NCBI RefSeq assembly: GCF_900103545.1
Contig: NZ_FNHH01000006.1
Span: 1-64,000, forward strand
Reading direction: 5' to 3'
Length of the DNA stretch: 64,000 bases
Source: Daejeonella rubra
Lineage (GTDB): Bacteria > Bacteroidota > Bacteroidia > Sphingobacteriales > Sphingobacteriaceae
The notes beneath the pieces were generated by a model. It was not told the DNA's origin, ran no database searches, and saw only the letters and a list, made by a program, of their open reading frames with translations. Numbering within the stretch: position 1 is the stretch's first letter; each line of letters opens with the position of its first letter. Made by a program: the position numbers and the translations under genes. Shown here in pieces: positions 1 to 8,387 of this stretch.

Positions 1-215
1 AATGAGCTACTTAAAAATATAGACTACAAAGATGTCAAAGAACTAAATTGTAACCAACTGTCACTCAGCTTGTTTTAAGTGGACAGTAATGATATTAATT
101 AGTAAATTCATTAGAATTTAATTACACCTTTGTTGCATTTCTTAATTGAACTTACACTTACTGCTTATTTTAAGAGGTTCTTTAGGAATGATATAGTATT
201 CGAAATAATATATTA
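1..215. other. Left-edge non-coding stretch
   Basis: This AT-rich stretch lies downstream of the minus-strand SMP-30 gene. I see no coding region, RNA gene or convincing hairpin terminator in it. Confidence 0.5.
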
Positions 216-1088
216 TCATATTATACATGTATTGGATTCAGTCCCGAATACGTCTGCTCTTGCCCAAAATACATTTCCGCTATCCGGGTACCGGGCAAGA
301 TCCTCTTCATTTAAATCACCCCTGGCTGTTGTGATGACAAGATGATCAAGGTTTTCGCCCGCAAAAGTACAGGAAGTAACATAAGGGGCTGGGATTTCGA
401 TTTTATCCAAAAGGGAACCATCGTGTGGGTTCCATTTATAAATGCCATATCCACCCCAGTGTGCGATCCACAACATTCCTTCCTGATCTATAGTCATACC
501 ATCAGGTGTTCCCATTTCGACAGGTATCCGAATTGCATTTTTTTCAAAAAAAATTTCCCCGGTTTCCTCCTTAAAAATAAAAGATTGCACCCCCTGTGTT
601 GGGCTATCAATGTAGTATAATCTTTTATTATCCAAAGACCATACAATTCCATTTGAAATGGTAACCTTATCTATTTTTTTGAGAATATTCAGATTTTTGT
701 CAATACAATATAAAGAACCAGCCCCTTGTTTAAAGTCCATATGCATAGTACCTATCCATAATCTTCCCTGGCTGTCACATGCACCATCATTACAACGGTT
801 TTCTTTTAATTCCGTTTCAATATCCAGAAGCCATTCCAGCCTTTCTGATTTTAAATCAAATCTTGCAATACCACCGTTTAATCCTAAAATAAGATTGTTA
901 TTTGTCCCCTGAGTAACCATTGTAACCTTATAATCAAATCTCCAGGTTTTGGTTACTTTACTCACCCAATTATATTCATACAAAATGCCTCTTTCAATAT
1001 CAACCCAAAAGCAGCATTTTCTTTCCGCATGCCATATTGGTCCTTCTCCAAGAATACATTGCGATGGATATAGTACAGAGGCTTTCAT
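216..1088 (-). CDS. SMP-30/gluconolactonase/LRE family protein
   Basis: This 290-residue protein is a predicted six-bladed beta-propeller lactonase. The family hydrolyses sugar lactones such as gluconolactone to aldonic acids using one divalent metal. The expected metal-site residues are visible: Glu15 in GEGPIWH, Asn100 in RCNDGACD, Asn146 in SNGIVWS and Asp196 in TPDGMTID. The WIGTMHM motif at about 111 is also typical. No signal peptide is seen, so it is probably cytoplasmic. It is the last gene of the large minus-strand sugar locus, 73 bp after a DUF1080 gene. The locus also encodes an SDR dehydrogenase and a sugar-acid dehydratase, so a role between sugar oxidation and acid dehydration is a reasonable inference. 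The exact lactone is unknown. Confidence 0.88.
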   Translation of the reverse strand: MKASVLYPSQCILGEGPIWHAERKCCFWVDIERGILYEYNWVSKVTKTWRFDYKVTMVTQGTNNNLILGLNGGIARFDLKSERLEWLLDIETELKENRCNDGACDSQGRLWIGTMHMDFKQGAGSLYCIDKNLNILKKIDKVTISNGIVWSLDNKRLYYIDSPTQGVQSFIFKEETGEIFFEKNAIRIPVEMGTPDGMTIDQEGMLWIAHWGGYGIYKWNPHDGSLLDKIEIPAPYVTSCTFAGENLDHLVITTARGDLNEEDLARYPDSGNVFWARADVFGTESNTCII

Positions 1089-1161
1089 TTATTGATTATG
1101 AAATAATGATTACTAATCTGATACTTTTTAACTTACTCCCAGATGTCTTTAAAAAATGCCC

Positions 1162-1806
1162 TTAGTAGGGTAGTGGCCTTACCATCACCTCCTTATAAAA
1201 CACTTTACTTTTAGGATCATGCCCCTGTAAAGCAAAGGTTCCATTAGATATCACCCTCCCAGCCTGGTCTTTAGAACGCTCTACATTGTCCGGTTCTATA
1301 TACTCAACAACAGTCTTGTCGTTTATTTTAATAGTTACCTTTTTACCCCGGACAATGATATGCTCAGTAAACCATTCGTTATCCTTTACTGTAACTTCCT
1401 TAACATCTTGAATAGAATACAAACTACCTGTTCTGCGCCAATCGGTATGTGAGTTATTAACCTGCACTTCATGGCCTTTGGAGGGAAAACCTTTCTCCTG
1501 ATAGTCTGTATGAAAATATATGCCCGAATTAGCACCCGGCATGGTCATTACCCTGGCCTTGAATTCAAAATTTTTGAAATCATGATTCATTACGGTTCCT
1601 ACATAGAACAAATGTGCTCTTGGTCCTTCAACTATAATGGATCCATTTTCTACTTTGAATGTACCCGGATTTTCACTGGCTTTCCAGCCATTGAGTGATT
1701 TGCCATCGAACAGGTTAATCCAAGCACCTGCTTTATTTTTCCGGGATAAGTTTGAGCATGATATCAGAAATAAGCTGATTGCGCAAAGTATAATAAGTTT
1801 TTTCAT
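1162..1806 (-). CDS. DUF1080 (3-keto-disaccharide hydrolase family) lipoprotein
   Basis: This protein of about 214 residues belongs to the PF06439 family, now called 3-keto-disaccharide hydrolase, which has a concanavalin-like beta-sandwich fold. A longer reading from 1848 exists. I chose the ATG at 1806 because it places a type II signal peptide (lipobox LISC) at the N-terminus, giving a periplasm-facing lipoprotein. Family hallmarks are the opening WINLFDGKSLNGWK, the NSGIYFHTD segment and the HEVQVNNSH segment. It lies between the SMP-30 lactonase and the GMC/subunit-3 pair. This supports action on an oxidised (3-keto) glycoside, but the substrate is inferred from the family and neighbours only. 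Confidence 0.88.
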   Translation of the reverse strand: MKKLIILCAISLFLISCSNLSRKNKAGAWINLFDGKSLNGWKASENPGTFKVENGSIIVEGPRAHLFYVGTVMNHDFKNFEFKARVMTMPGANSGIYFHTDYQEKGFPSKGHEVQVNNSHTDWRRTGSLYSIQDVKEVTVKDNEWFTEHIIVRGKKVTIKINDKTVVEYIEPDNVERSKDQAGRVISNGTFALQGHDPKSKVFYKEVMVRPLPY

Positions 1807-1979
1807 AATTGATCTGAAATTAGAGTCTTGTTTTTTGAATTTTAACATTCTTGTTATAAACTGTTTATAAATAGCAAAATTTTACCTTCGGGATCAAGCC
1901 TTTTTAGCAAATGCTTTTCACATGAAAGCCTTCATATACTCAAATTGCACCCCCGAACATAATAATGATAACAAATTTT

Positions 1980-2666
1980 TTATCCCGCCTCAGGCCATGT
2001 CATTATTTTGCCTCTGTCTTCATTTTTAAGGCATTGAGCCAGGGTTTTCTCATCATATTCCAAACCGTATTGCTTCAATACATCTTCCGGAACGCCATCC
2101 CAGGCATTGGGCTGGTTGCCCATGTAGTTCATATCCTCAATACCTATTTTACTGGTAAAAAATCCGGAAGCCGTAAGGTTGCGCATCGTGTTAAAGAATG
2201 ACACACCCTGCATATTTTCAGCTTTAGCTTTATCCGGATATGCAATCAGATCCACCAATTCCAGCTGCTGCGATTTACTTGCATCAGAAAATGATTTTTT
2301 AAACATTTTGGATGATTTTATATCCAGCCAGCGTAGTCCGCCACGCATGGGAGTTTGATTTTTAGGCTGATCTTTAACCATAAACTCAATAAATTCAGGC
2401 ACTTTTGCATCAGAAGCACTGCCCGATTGGCTATCGGCAGGAATGATTATATCACATAAAATAGTGATTGTTGCCATTTCAGAATCGGTGAAGAATTTCT
2501 CCTTCATAAGTTTTGTGTCAATTGCCTTCTCCTCTGGTGTGCGACCGTAATCTTCCAGGTTACCTGCTATATTTTTATCGTCAGTTTTTTTATTGCAGGC
2601 TGACAATAATGTGCCTGCGCTTAGTGAGCCTAAAGCCAGGGCTTTAAGGGATTCTCTTCTATCCAT
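1980..2666 (-). CDS. Gluconate 2-dehydrogenase subunit 3 family protein (small subunit of GMC dehydrogenase)
   Basis: This 228-residue protein resembles the small subunit that accompanies membrane FAD sugar dehydrogenases and helps export the flavoprotein. The N-terminus carries a twin-arginine-like MDRRESLK followed by a lipobox LSAC with Cys24, so a Tat-exported lipoprotein is likely. The mature part has the family-like segment ITILCDIIIPAD at about residue 70 and a C-terminal region rich in Trp, Pro and Gly. It follows the GMC oxidoreductase gene by 45 bp, the usual arrangement for these two-gene units. It has no catalytic role of its own that can be read here. Its call depends strongly on the adjacent GMC gene. 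Confidence 0.85.
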   Translation of the reverse strand: MDRRESLKALALGSLSAGTLLSACNKKTDDKNIAGNLEDYGRTPEEKAIDTKLMKEKFFTDSEMATITILCDIIIPADSQSGSASDAKVPEFIEFMVKDQPKNQTPMRGGLRWLDIKSSKMFKKSFSDASKSQQLELVDLIAYPDKAKAENMQGVSFFNTMRNLTASGFFTSKIGIEDMNYMGNQPNAWDGVPEDVLKQYGLEYDEKTLAQCLKNEDRGKIMTWPEAG

Positions 2667-2711
2667 AATATCCTATTTAATTTAATATTTTCCAGATCTG
2701 ATTATTTCAGA

Positions 2712-4451
2712 TTATATATTTTGCTTTTTAAGTTCATCAATAATATACTCTGAAGCACGCATAGATAGAGCCAGTATAGTCCAGGTAGGATTTTTATCCG
2801 CCTGAGATACAAAAGCTCCTCCATCTACCACAAACAGATTTTTTACATCATGAGCCTGGTTAAATTTGTTTAGCACAGAATGTTTAGGATCATTACCCAT
2901 ACGGGTTGTTCCTACTTCATGAATGATCCTTCCCGGGTTTAAGAGTCCGTATTTTTTATCTTCACCTGGTTTATCCCCATTGGCTACTCCGCCCATCGCC
3001 TGAATGATCTCTTCAAATGTATCCTGCATATGCCTGGCCTGTTTTATCTCATGATCACTCCATGTATAATTAAACTTCAGCACTGGTATTCCGTATTTAT
3101 CTACCACATTAGAATCTATTTCACATAAATTATCAATGCGTGGAATACATTCACCACGGCCAGAAAACCCTACAGACGCGCCATAATAACGGCGATAATC
3201 ATCTTTAAGTGAGGCACCATAACCACCTGCATCTTTCATCTTCCCATCTTTACCGGCATATTTTCCATTATTCCTTTCAATTCCTGATCCGAAGCCATAA
3301 GAGGGCATTCCCATACCTCCGCCAAATTCGATGTGATAACCACGGGCAAAATCCAGCTTTTTATTATCCTTCCACCAGGGGATATACAGATGCATGCCAC
3401 CCACTCCATCTTCATTGTACCGTTTACGGTCCATCAAGCTGGGTATAAATGCACTGCGGGACGATCCGGTGGAATCATGAAGGTATTTTCCGACTAAGCC
3501 GCTGGAATTGGCAAGGCCATTTGGATGTTGTGATGATTTCGAATTAAGTAATAAACGGGCTGATTCGCATGCGCTGGCTGCTAATACGACCACTTTAGCA
3601 TTAATCTGATATTCCTGCATATCTGTTTTGTCGATATACGAAACACCAGTAGCTTTTCCTTCTTTATCAGTAAGAACTTCACGCGCCATAGCATTGACAT
3701 AGACCTCTGCATTACCTGTTTTTCTGGCAGGCTTAACTAAACACGTAGAAGAAGAAAAATCAGCGTGAACGGTACAGCCTCTGCTACACTGAGCGCAAAA
3801 GAAGCAGGATCCGCGATCTTTATTTACCGGCCTGGTAAGTATAGATAACCTGGAAGGTATAACAGGAATTCCAATGCTGGTAGCCGCTTTTTTGATCATT
3901 AGCTCATGCAAACGCGGTTTGGGAGGTGGCAGGAAATGGCCATCTGGCTCATTGTATATACCTTCCTTCGTGCCAAATACACCGATCATTTTGTCTACAC
4001 GGTCATAAAAAGGTTTTATATCATCATATGAGATCGGCCAATCATCTCCCAGTCCATCTATGCTTTTACGTTTAAAATCATTCGGGCCAAAGCGGAGTGA
4101 AATCCGACCCCAGTGGTTGGTACGTCCCCCCAGCATCCGGGAACGGAACCAGTCAAATTCAGTACCTTCCTGCTTTGTATATGGCTCACCATCTATTTCC
4201 CATCCACCGTAAGCCGCATCAAAATCGCCAAAAGCACGGTTTGTGTTTGCTCCGCGGCGCGGAGATTGGTATGGCCATTTTAATTGGGTTTGCTGTTCCG
4301 GGTTAGCAGGATCATAATCAGGACCAGCTTCCAATAATGCTACTTTAATACCAGCTTCAGACAGTATTTTGGCAGCCATACCGCCACCTGCTCCTGATCC
4401 TACGATAATGACATCGTATAATTCACCCTTCTTTTTAATTTCAAATGCCAT
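2712..4451 (-). CDS. GMC family FAD-dependent sugar dehydrogenase with cysteine cluster
   Basis: This 579-residue glucose-methanol-choline oxidoreductase is expected to oxidise a sugar hydroxyl and pass electrons to a respiratory acceptor. The FAD dinucleotide motif GSGAGGG is at 18-24 and MLGGRTNHWG is at 106-115. The C-terminal HEVGTTRMG and NPTWTILALSMR segments carry the expected catalytic His and Asn. Four cysteines at 216, 219, 222 and 226 sit where FAD glucose dehydrogenase catalytic subunits bind an iron-sulfur cluster. No signal peptide is visible. Export together with the downstream Tat-signal small subunit is the likely route. Clustering with two DUF1080 proteins suggests C3 oxidation of a glycoside, but the regiochemistry is inferred. 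Confidence 0.92.
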   Translation of the reverse strand: MAFEIKKKGELYDVIIVGSGAGGGMAAKILSEAGIKVALLEAGPDYDPANPEQQTQLKWPYQSPRRGANTNRAFGDFDAAYGGWEIDGEPYTKQEGTEFDWFRSRMLGGRTNHWGRISLRFGPNDFKRKSIDGLGDDWPISYDDIKPFYDRVDKMIGVFGTKEGIYNEPDGHFLPPPKPRLHELMIKKAATSIGIPVIPSRLSILTRPVNKDRGSCFFCAQCSRGCTVHADFSSSTCLVKPARKTGNAEVYVNAMAREVLTDKEGKATGVSYIDKTDMQEYQINAKVVVLAASACESARLLLNSKSSQHPNGLANSSGLVGKYLHDSTGSSRSAFIPSLMDRKRYNEDGVGGMHLYIPWWKDNKKLDFARGYHIEFGGGMGMPSYGFGSGIERNNGKYAGKDGKMKDAGGYGASLKDDYRRYYGASVGFSGRGECIPRIDNLCEIDSNVVDKYGIPVLKFNYTWSDHEIKQARHMQDTFEEIIQAMGGVANGDKPGEDKKYGLLNPGRIIHEVGTTRMGNDPKHSVLNKFNQAHDVKNLFVVDGGAFVSQADKNPTWTILALSMRASEYIIDELKKQNI

Positions 4452-4516
4452 AAGATTGCTTAATTATTTATAATAATACTTATTTAATTGCTGTGAAAAA
4501 TTAACCTTATATCTTT

Positions 4517-5383
4517 TTATTTTTTAGCCAGATTCTCAAAATACCTGATTGTCTGCACCACGTCGGCCAGATTATTATCCATATTATGTTCACACTCTAC
4601 ATAGATCATCCCATTAAAATTTTGACGTTTTAACTCTCTGACAACACCCGGAAAATTGATTACGCCTGTTCCTGCATTTACATCATTCGCTTTTGTATCA
4701 TTAAACCTGTCTATATCTTTTAGATGTATACCCAGTATATTCCCATTTAGTTTTTCCAGGCATTTTACCGGATCAAGTCCGCTTCTTGCCCAATGACCAA
4801 GATCAGCGCAGGCACCCATGTTTGGATGGCCTTTTAAAGCAGCCAGTACAGAATCCGGATGCCAGTAAATACTTGATTCTTTCGAATGTTCATGAATGGC
4901 TACTCTGATTTTGTACAGGCCTGCCAGGCTGTCAAGCATATCCCAGTGGTCTTTCTGAGGTTCGCAAACCAAATATTGCATTCCAAGTTCTTTAGCGGTA
5001 TCAAAAAAGAATTTCCATTCACTCACATTTTTGGCTCCGCCAACATACATAGATTTCATCTTAATGCCTTTTTTGTCCATCATCTGCTTCATCTTACTTA
5101 TCTCTTCTTTGGAAACAGTGCCCATAGTATTGTTATTAAATTCATTTCCCAGTTTATGAAAGAAGAAGCCTTCAACGTATTTGGCACCTGCACTGTCTGC
5201 CTTTGCCAAGGCATTAGCAAAAGAAAATCTGTTAAAAGAATATAAAGCCACGCCTGTTTGCCATTCTGCACTTATTTCAGGAGAGATTTTGCTGCTAGTT
5301 CTGCTCTTGTTTATGGGGTTACATGCTGTGAAACAAACGGTGATGATAATAAGCTGCCAGAAATAGTATACAAATCTTTCCAT
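4517..5383 (-). CDS. Sugar phosphate isomerase/epimerase family TIM-barrel lipoprotein
   Basis: This 288-residue protein has the xylose-isomerase-like TIM-barrel pattern of the sugar isomerase/epimerase and 2-keto-myo-inositol dehydratase family. Metal-site segments are visible: VCEPQKDHWD, IHEHSKES, ADLGHWARSG, HLKDID and YVECEHN. The N-terminus has a hydrophobic stretch ending in a lipobox FTAC (Cys21), so it should be lipid-anchored in an extracytoplasmic compartment. That is unusual for a phosphate-sugar enzyme and fits a free keto-sugar substrate. It lies between the SDR gene and the GMC gene in one direction. The reaction (isomerisation, epimerisation or dehydration) cannot be told from sequence. 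Confidence 0.85.
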   Translation of the reverse strand: MERFVYYFWQLIIITVCFTACNPINKSRTSSKISPEISAEWQTGVALYSFNRFSFANALAKADSAGAKYVEGFFFHKLGNEFNNNTMGTVSKEEISKMKQMMDKKGIKMKSMYVGGAKNVSEWKFFFDTAKELGMQYLVCEPQKDHWDMLDSLAGLYKIRVAIHEHSKESSIYWHPDSVLAALKGHPNMGACADLGHWARSGLDPVKCLEKLNGNILGIHLKDIDRFNDTKANDVNAGTGVINFPGVVRELKRQNFNGMIYVECEHNMDNNLADVVQTIRYFENLAKK

Positions 5384-5431
5384 TTTATCAGTTCTACGTT
5401 AAAAAATTATTTATATCAAAAAGGTTTATTA

Positions 5432-6199
5432 TTAAAATGGCGATGGGCTAATGCATGACCATCCACCATCAATAATGAGGCATTGCCCGGTTATTTGCTT
5501 AGCTTTATCAGAAACAAGGAAGAGGGCTGCATCTGCAATATCCTTTGTAGTAGATGGACGACCCGTAGGAGAAAGTTTAGACCAGGTCGTTTCATATTCA
5601 GGGTCTCCCAGTGTTCTTTCTGTTATGGTGGCACCTGGCGCAATTGTGTTGACATTAATTTTATAGGAAGAAAGTTCTATGACTAGATTTCTTGCCAGCA
5701 TCTCTATAGCAGCTTTAGTCATAGCATAAGCGGCAAGATCTTTATGTGCCTGATGTCCGGTAACCGAAGAAGTAAATAAAATTGACCCTCCCGATGATTG
5801 TTTTTTCATCTGGTTAGCCGCAGCCTGTGCCAGAAAGAAAGTGCCTTCCAGGTTAACCTTCAAAACCCGGTTAAAAGATTCGGTGGAATAGGTTAAAAAA
5901 TCTCCGAATAAAGTAATGCCGGCATTAGCAATTACAATATCCAGATGTCCGAACTGTTTGACGGCCAGATCAACCATGCTCTGAATAAAACTCAGATCAC
6001 TTGAATCACCCGGAAGGGCAATGCAATTGCCATTCTCCCCGCGAATTTTATTTGCTGCATCCTCTGCCAGATCTGAATCCAGATCATTTAATATGACCAC
6101 AGCTCCTTCTTTAGCCAATTGCCTGCATATTTCGAAACCAATTCCCTGCCCGGCGCCCGTAACAATCGCAACTTTTTTATCGAAAGACTTTATTTGCAT
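5432..6199 (-). CDS. SDR family NAD(P)-dependent oxidoreductase
   Basis: This 255-residue classical short-chain dehydrogenase has the TGAGQGIG cofactor motif at 14-21, NAG at 92-94, a catalytic Ser near 144 and YAMTK with Tyr158 and Lys162. The length and the C-terminal IDGGW are typical of cytoplasmic SDRs. It follows the dehydratase gene by 16 bp, so the two are almost certainly co-transcribed. In non-phosphorylative sugar pathways an SDR oxidises the aldose to a lactone, or acts on a keto-deoxy acid after dehydration. Either role fits here, and substrate and cofactor preference are not resolved. Confidence 0.9.
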   Translation of the reverse strand: MQIKSFDKKVAIVTGAGQGIGFEICRQLAKEGAVVILNDLDSDLAEDAANKIRGENGNCIALPGDSSDLSFIQSMVDLAVKQFGHLDIVIANAGITLFGDFLTYSTESFNRVLKVNLEGTFFLAQAAANQMKKQSSGGSILFTSSVTGHQAHKDLAAYAMTKAAIEMLARNLVIELSSYKINVNTIAPGATITERTLGDPEYETTWSKLSPTGRPSTTKDIADAALFLVSDKAKQITGQCLIIDGGWSCISPSPF

Positions 6200-6215
6200 G
6201 TTCTAATTTTTGAAT

Positions 6216-7928
6216 TTAATGAGAGTCTCTTGTAACCTCGCTTCCGGAACCACCTTTTAAGAAATCGAAGTCTGCGCCCAAATGCGCCTGTTCTACATTG
6301 TTGATGTAGAGGCTGGTATATCCTCTCTCTGCAAGAATCGGGGAAGGCTTCCACTTATCCTTTCTGCTTTGTAATTCCTCCTCGCTGAGATCGACATTCA
6401 GTGAACGGGCATTCAGATCCAGGGTGATCAGATCGCCGGTTTCAAGTACACTGAAATTTCCTCCCAGTGTAGCCTCCGGAGATACATGCAATACAACCGT
6501 TCCAAAACCTGTTCCGCTCATACGGCCATCAGAGATCCTGACAATATCCTTGATCCCTTTTTCGAGCAGTTTTAAAGGCAAGGTCATATTGCCTACTTCC
6601 GGCATTCCCGGATAGCCTTTGGGGCCGACATTCTTTAAAACAAGGATACTGTTTTCATCTACCGGAAGATCCGGATCGTCAATTCTTAATTTATAATCCT
6701 CGATATTTTCAAATACTACCGCTTTACCACTATGCTGAAAAAGGTGCGGACTTGCGGCAGTTGGTTTGATCACTGCACCGTTTTCACAAATATTACCATG
6801 TAAAACAGCCAGTGCAGTAGCAGTATTAAATGGTTTATCGATGGAGGCAATTACCTCCCGGTTATAGCACTCTGCTCTCTGGTAATTTTCCCGGATTGTT
6901 TTTCCGTTGGCAGTGATGCAATCTGTATTCAGGAAAGCATCAAGTTCCTTCAGGAGGGCAGGTATTCCGCCGGCATAATAAAGGTCTTCCATGAAAAATT
7001 TTCCCGAAGGCTGCAGGTTTGCCAGAAGCGGAATGGAGGCTGAGAGGCGGTCAAAGTCCCCGATCTCCAGAGGAACGCCGATCCTGCCGGCGATCGCCAG
7101 TAAGTGAATGACGAAATTGGTTGAACCACCGATAGCGGCATTTACTTTGATGGCATTTTCAAAAGCTTTTTTCGTCAGAATGCCGGATAGTTTTTGGTCT
7201 TCTCTGACCATCTCAACAATTCTTTTACCTGACAGTTGTGCCAGAACTTTACGTCTTGAATCGGCGGCAGGAATGGCTGCATTCTGGGGAAGAGTGAGTC
7301 CCAGAGATTCAACCATGCAGGCCATTGTAGATGCTGTACCCATAACCGCACAATGCCCCTGGCTACGACACAAACCCGCCTCAGCAATATTTAGTTCCTC
7401 TTCCGACATGATACCTGATTTTACATCATCTGTAAATCGCCAGACATCACTTGTGCCAATATCCCGGCCATTATATTTACCGGTAAGCATCGGTCCGCCC
7501 GATACCACGATTGTGGGAATATCGACACTGCAGGCTCCCATTACCAGTGAAGGTGTGGTTTTATCACATCCGCACAATAATACAACTCCATCCATAGGAT
7601 TTGCCCGGATCGATTCCTCCACATCCATGCTGGCCAGATTCCTGTAAAGCATGGCCGTTGGTTTGATGAGAGTTTCTCCCAATGACATAACCGGAAACTC
7701 AACCGGAAAACCGCCGGCTTCGAAGATTCCTCTTTTTACCGACTCAGCAAGCTCTCTGAAATGCGCGTTGCAGGGTGTCAGTTCCGACCAGGTATTGCAT
7801 ATTCCTATTATTGGTTTGCCCTGAAACTCATAATCCGGAATACCCTGATTTTTCATCCAGGCTCTGTAGATTATCCCATCTTTACCTTTCTTGCCAAACC
7901 ATTGCTGGCTGCGTAAAACCTGTTTCAT
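6216..7928 (-). CDS. IlvD/Edd family sugar-acid (pentonate-type) dehydratase
   Basis: This dehydratase of about 570 residues is expected to convert an aldonic acid into a 2-keto-3-deoxy acid using an iron-sulfur cluster and Mg. I chose the ATG at 7928 over a TTG at 7949 because family members start near LRSQQWFGKK. From this start, Cys53 (TPCNAH), Cys121 (CDKTTP) and Cys193 (GHCAVMGTAST) match the cluster ligands of arabinonate/xylonate dehydratases in spacing. Lys123 is the metal-binding lysine and SDGRMSGTGFG carries the catalytic Ser. The N-terminus and cysteine spacing favour the sugar-acid branch over branched-chain amino-acid IlvD, as does the sugar locus. Its product would need a downstream aldolase or dehydratase that is not in this window. 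Confidence 0.9.
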   Translation of the reverse strand: MKQVLRSQQWFGKKGKDGIIYRAWMKNQGIPDYEFQGKPIIGICNTWSELTPCNAHFRELAESVKRGIFEAGGFPVEFPVMSLGETLIKPTAMLYRNLASMDVEESIRANPMDGVVLLCGCDKTTPSLVMGACSVDIPTIVVSGGPMLTGKYNGRDIGTSDVWRFTDDVKSGIMSEEELNIAEAGLCRSQGHCAVMGTASTMACMVESLGLTLPQNAAIPAADSRRKVLAQLSGKRIVEMVREDQKLSGILTKKAFENAIKVNAAIGGSTNFVIHLLAIAGRIGVPLEIGDFDRLSASIPLLANLQPSGKFFMEDLYYAGGIPALLKELDAFLNTDCITANGKTIRENYQRAECYNREVIASIDKPFNTATALAVLHGNICENGAVIKPTAASPHLFQHSGKAVVFENIEDYKLRIDDPDLPVDENSILVLKNVGPKGYPGMPEVGNMTLPLKLLEKGIKDIVRISDGRMSGTGFGTVVLHVSPEATLGGNFSVLETGDLITLDLNARSLNVDLSEEELQSRKDKWKPSPILAERGYTSLYINNVEQAHLGADFDFLKGGSGSEVTRDSH

Positions 7929-8387
7929 GACACTTTTTATTTTTTGCAATTAAGATATTCAAATTTTTGATTAAGTGAAGGCCTTTAGCATTTTGTAAAA
8001 CATTTGAGGGAGAACTGTTTTACATCTACCCCTGACCTGCTAATAAATACACAAGCACTTTATCTATATTTTTCAATGGTTTTCCAGGTAATTTTATGCC
8101 ATACTGTACCAGCAAGGGATGAGCTTGAACATTTCCAGTAAAAGCCCATGATGAGACATTCAGCAAGTGGAGGATTCTGCAAACCATATCAGCAGAAAAT
8201 ACAAGCATTCCTTAAATCAGTACATTTTCAATCTACATAAAGATCGGCAGAATAAGCAGATAAAAATATTCTATGCTTTGCAGGAATTATAATATACTTA
8301 ACTCATTTCAAAAATAATGGAAGTATAGGCCACCTAAAAAAAGCGGGATTTTGCTGCTTATCTTAATATTTAAACTATTTAATTCCA
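7929..8387. other. 459-bp intergenic region inside the sugar locus
   Basis: This gap separates the haem-propeller gene from the dehydratase gene. A weak minus-strand hairpin at about 8341-8359 (arms AAGCAG and CCGCTT with one mismatch) followed by a T-run could end the upstream transcript. A 60-codon open frame at 8026-8208 on the minus strand has no recognisable family, and I do not call it a gene. The downstream genes may have their own promoter here, but no clear -7 element was found. Confidence 0.4.

Noticed and set aside
7108..7647. 179-codon plus-strand open frame
   Set aside because: It is antisense to the well-supported IlvD-type dehydratase gene and has no family features.
8026..8208. 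60-codon minus-strand frame in the sugar-locus gap
   Set aside because: It has an ATG, but no recognised family, no ribosome site and no terminator. It is left as unassigned intergenic DNA.
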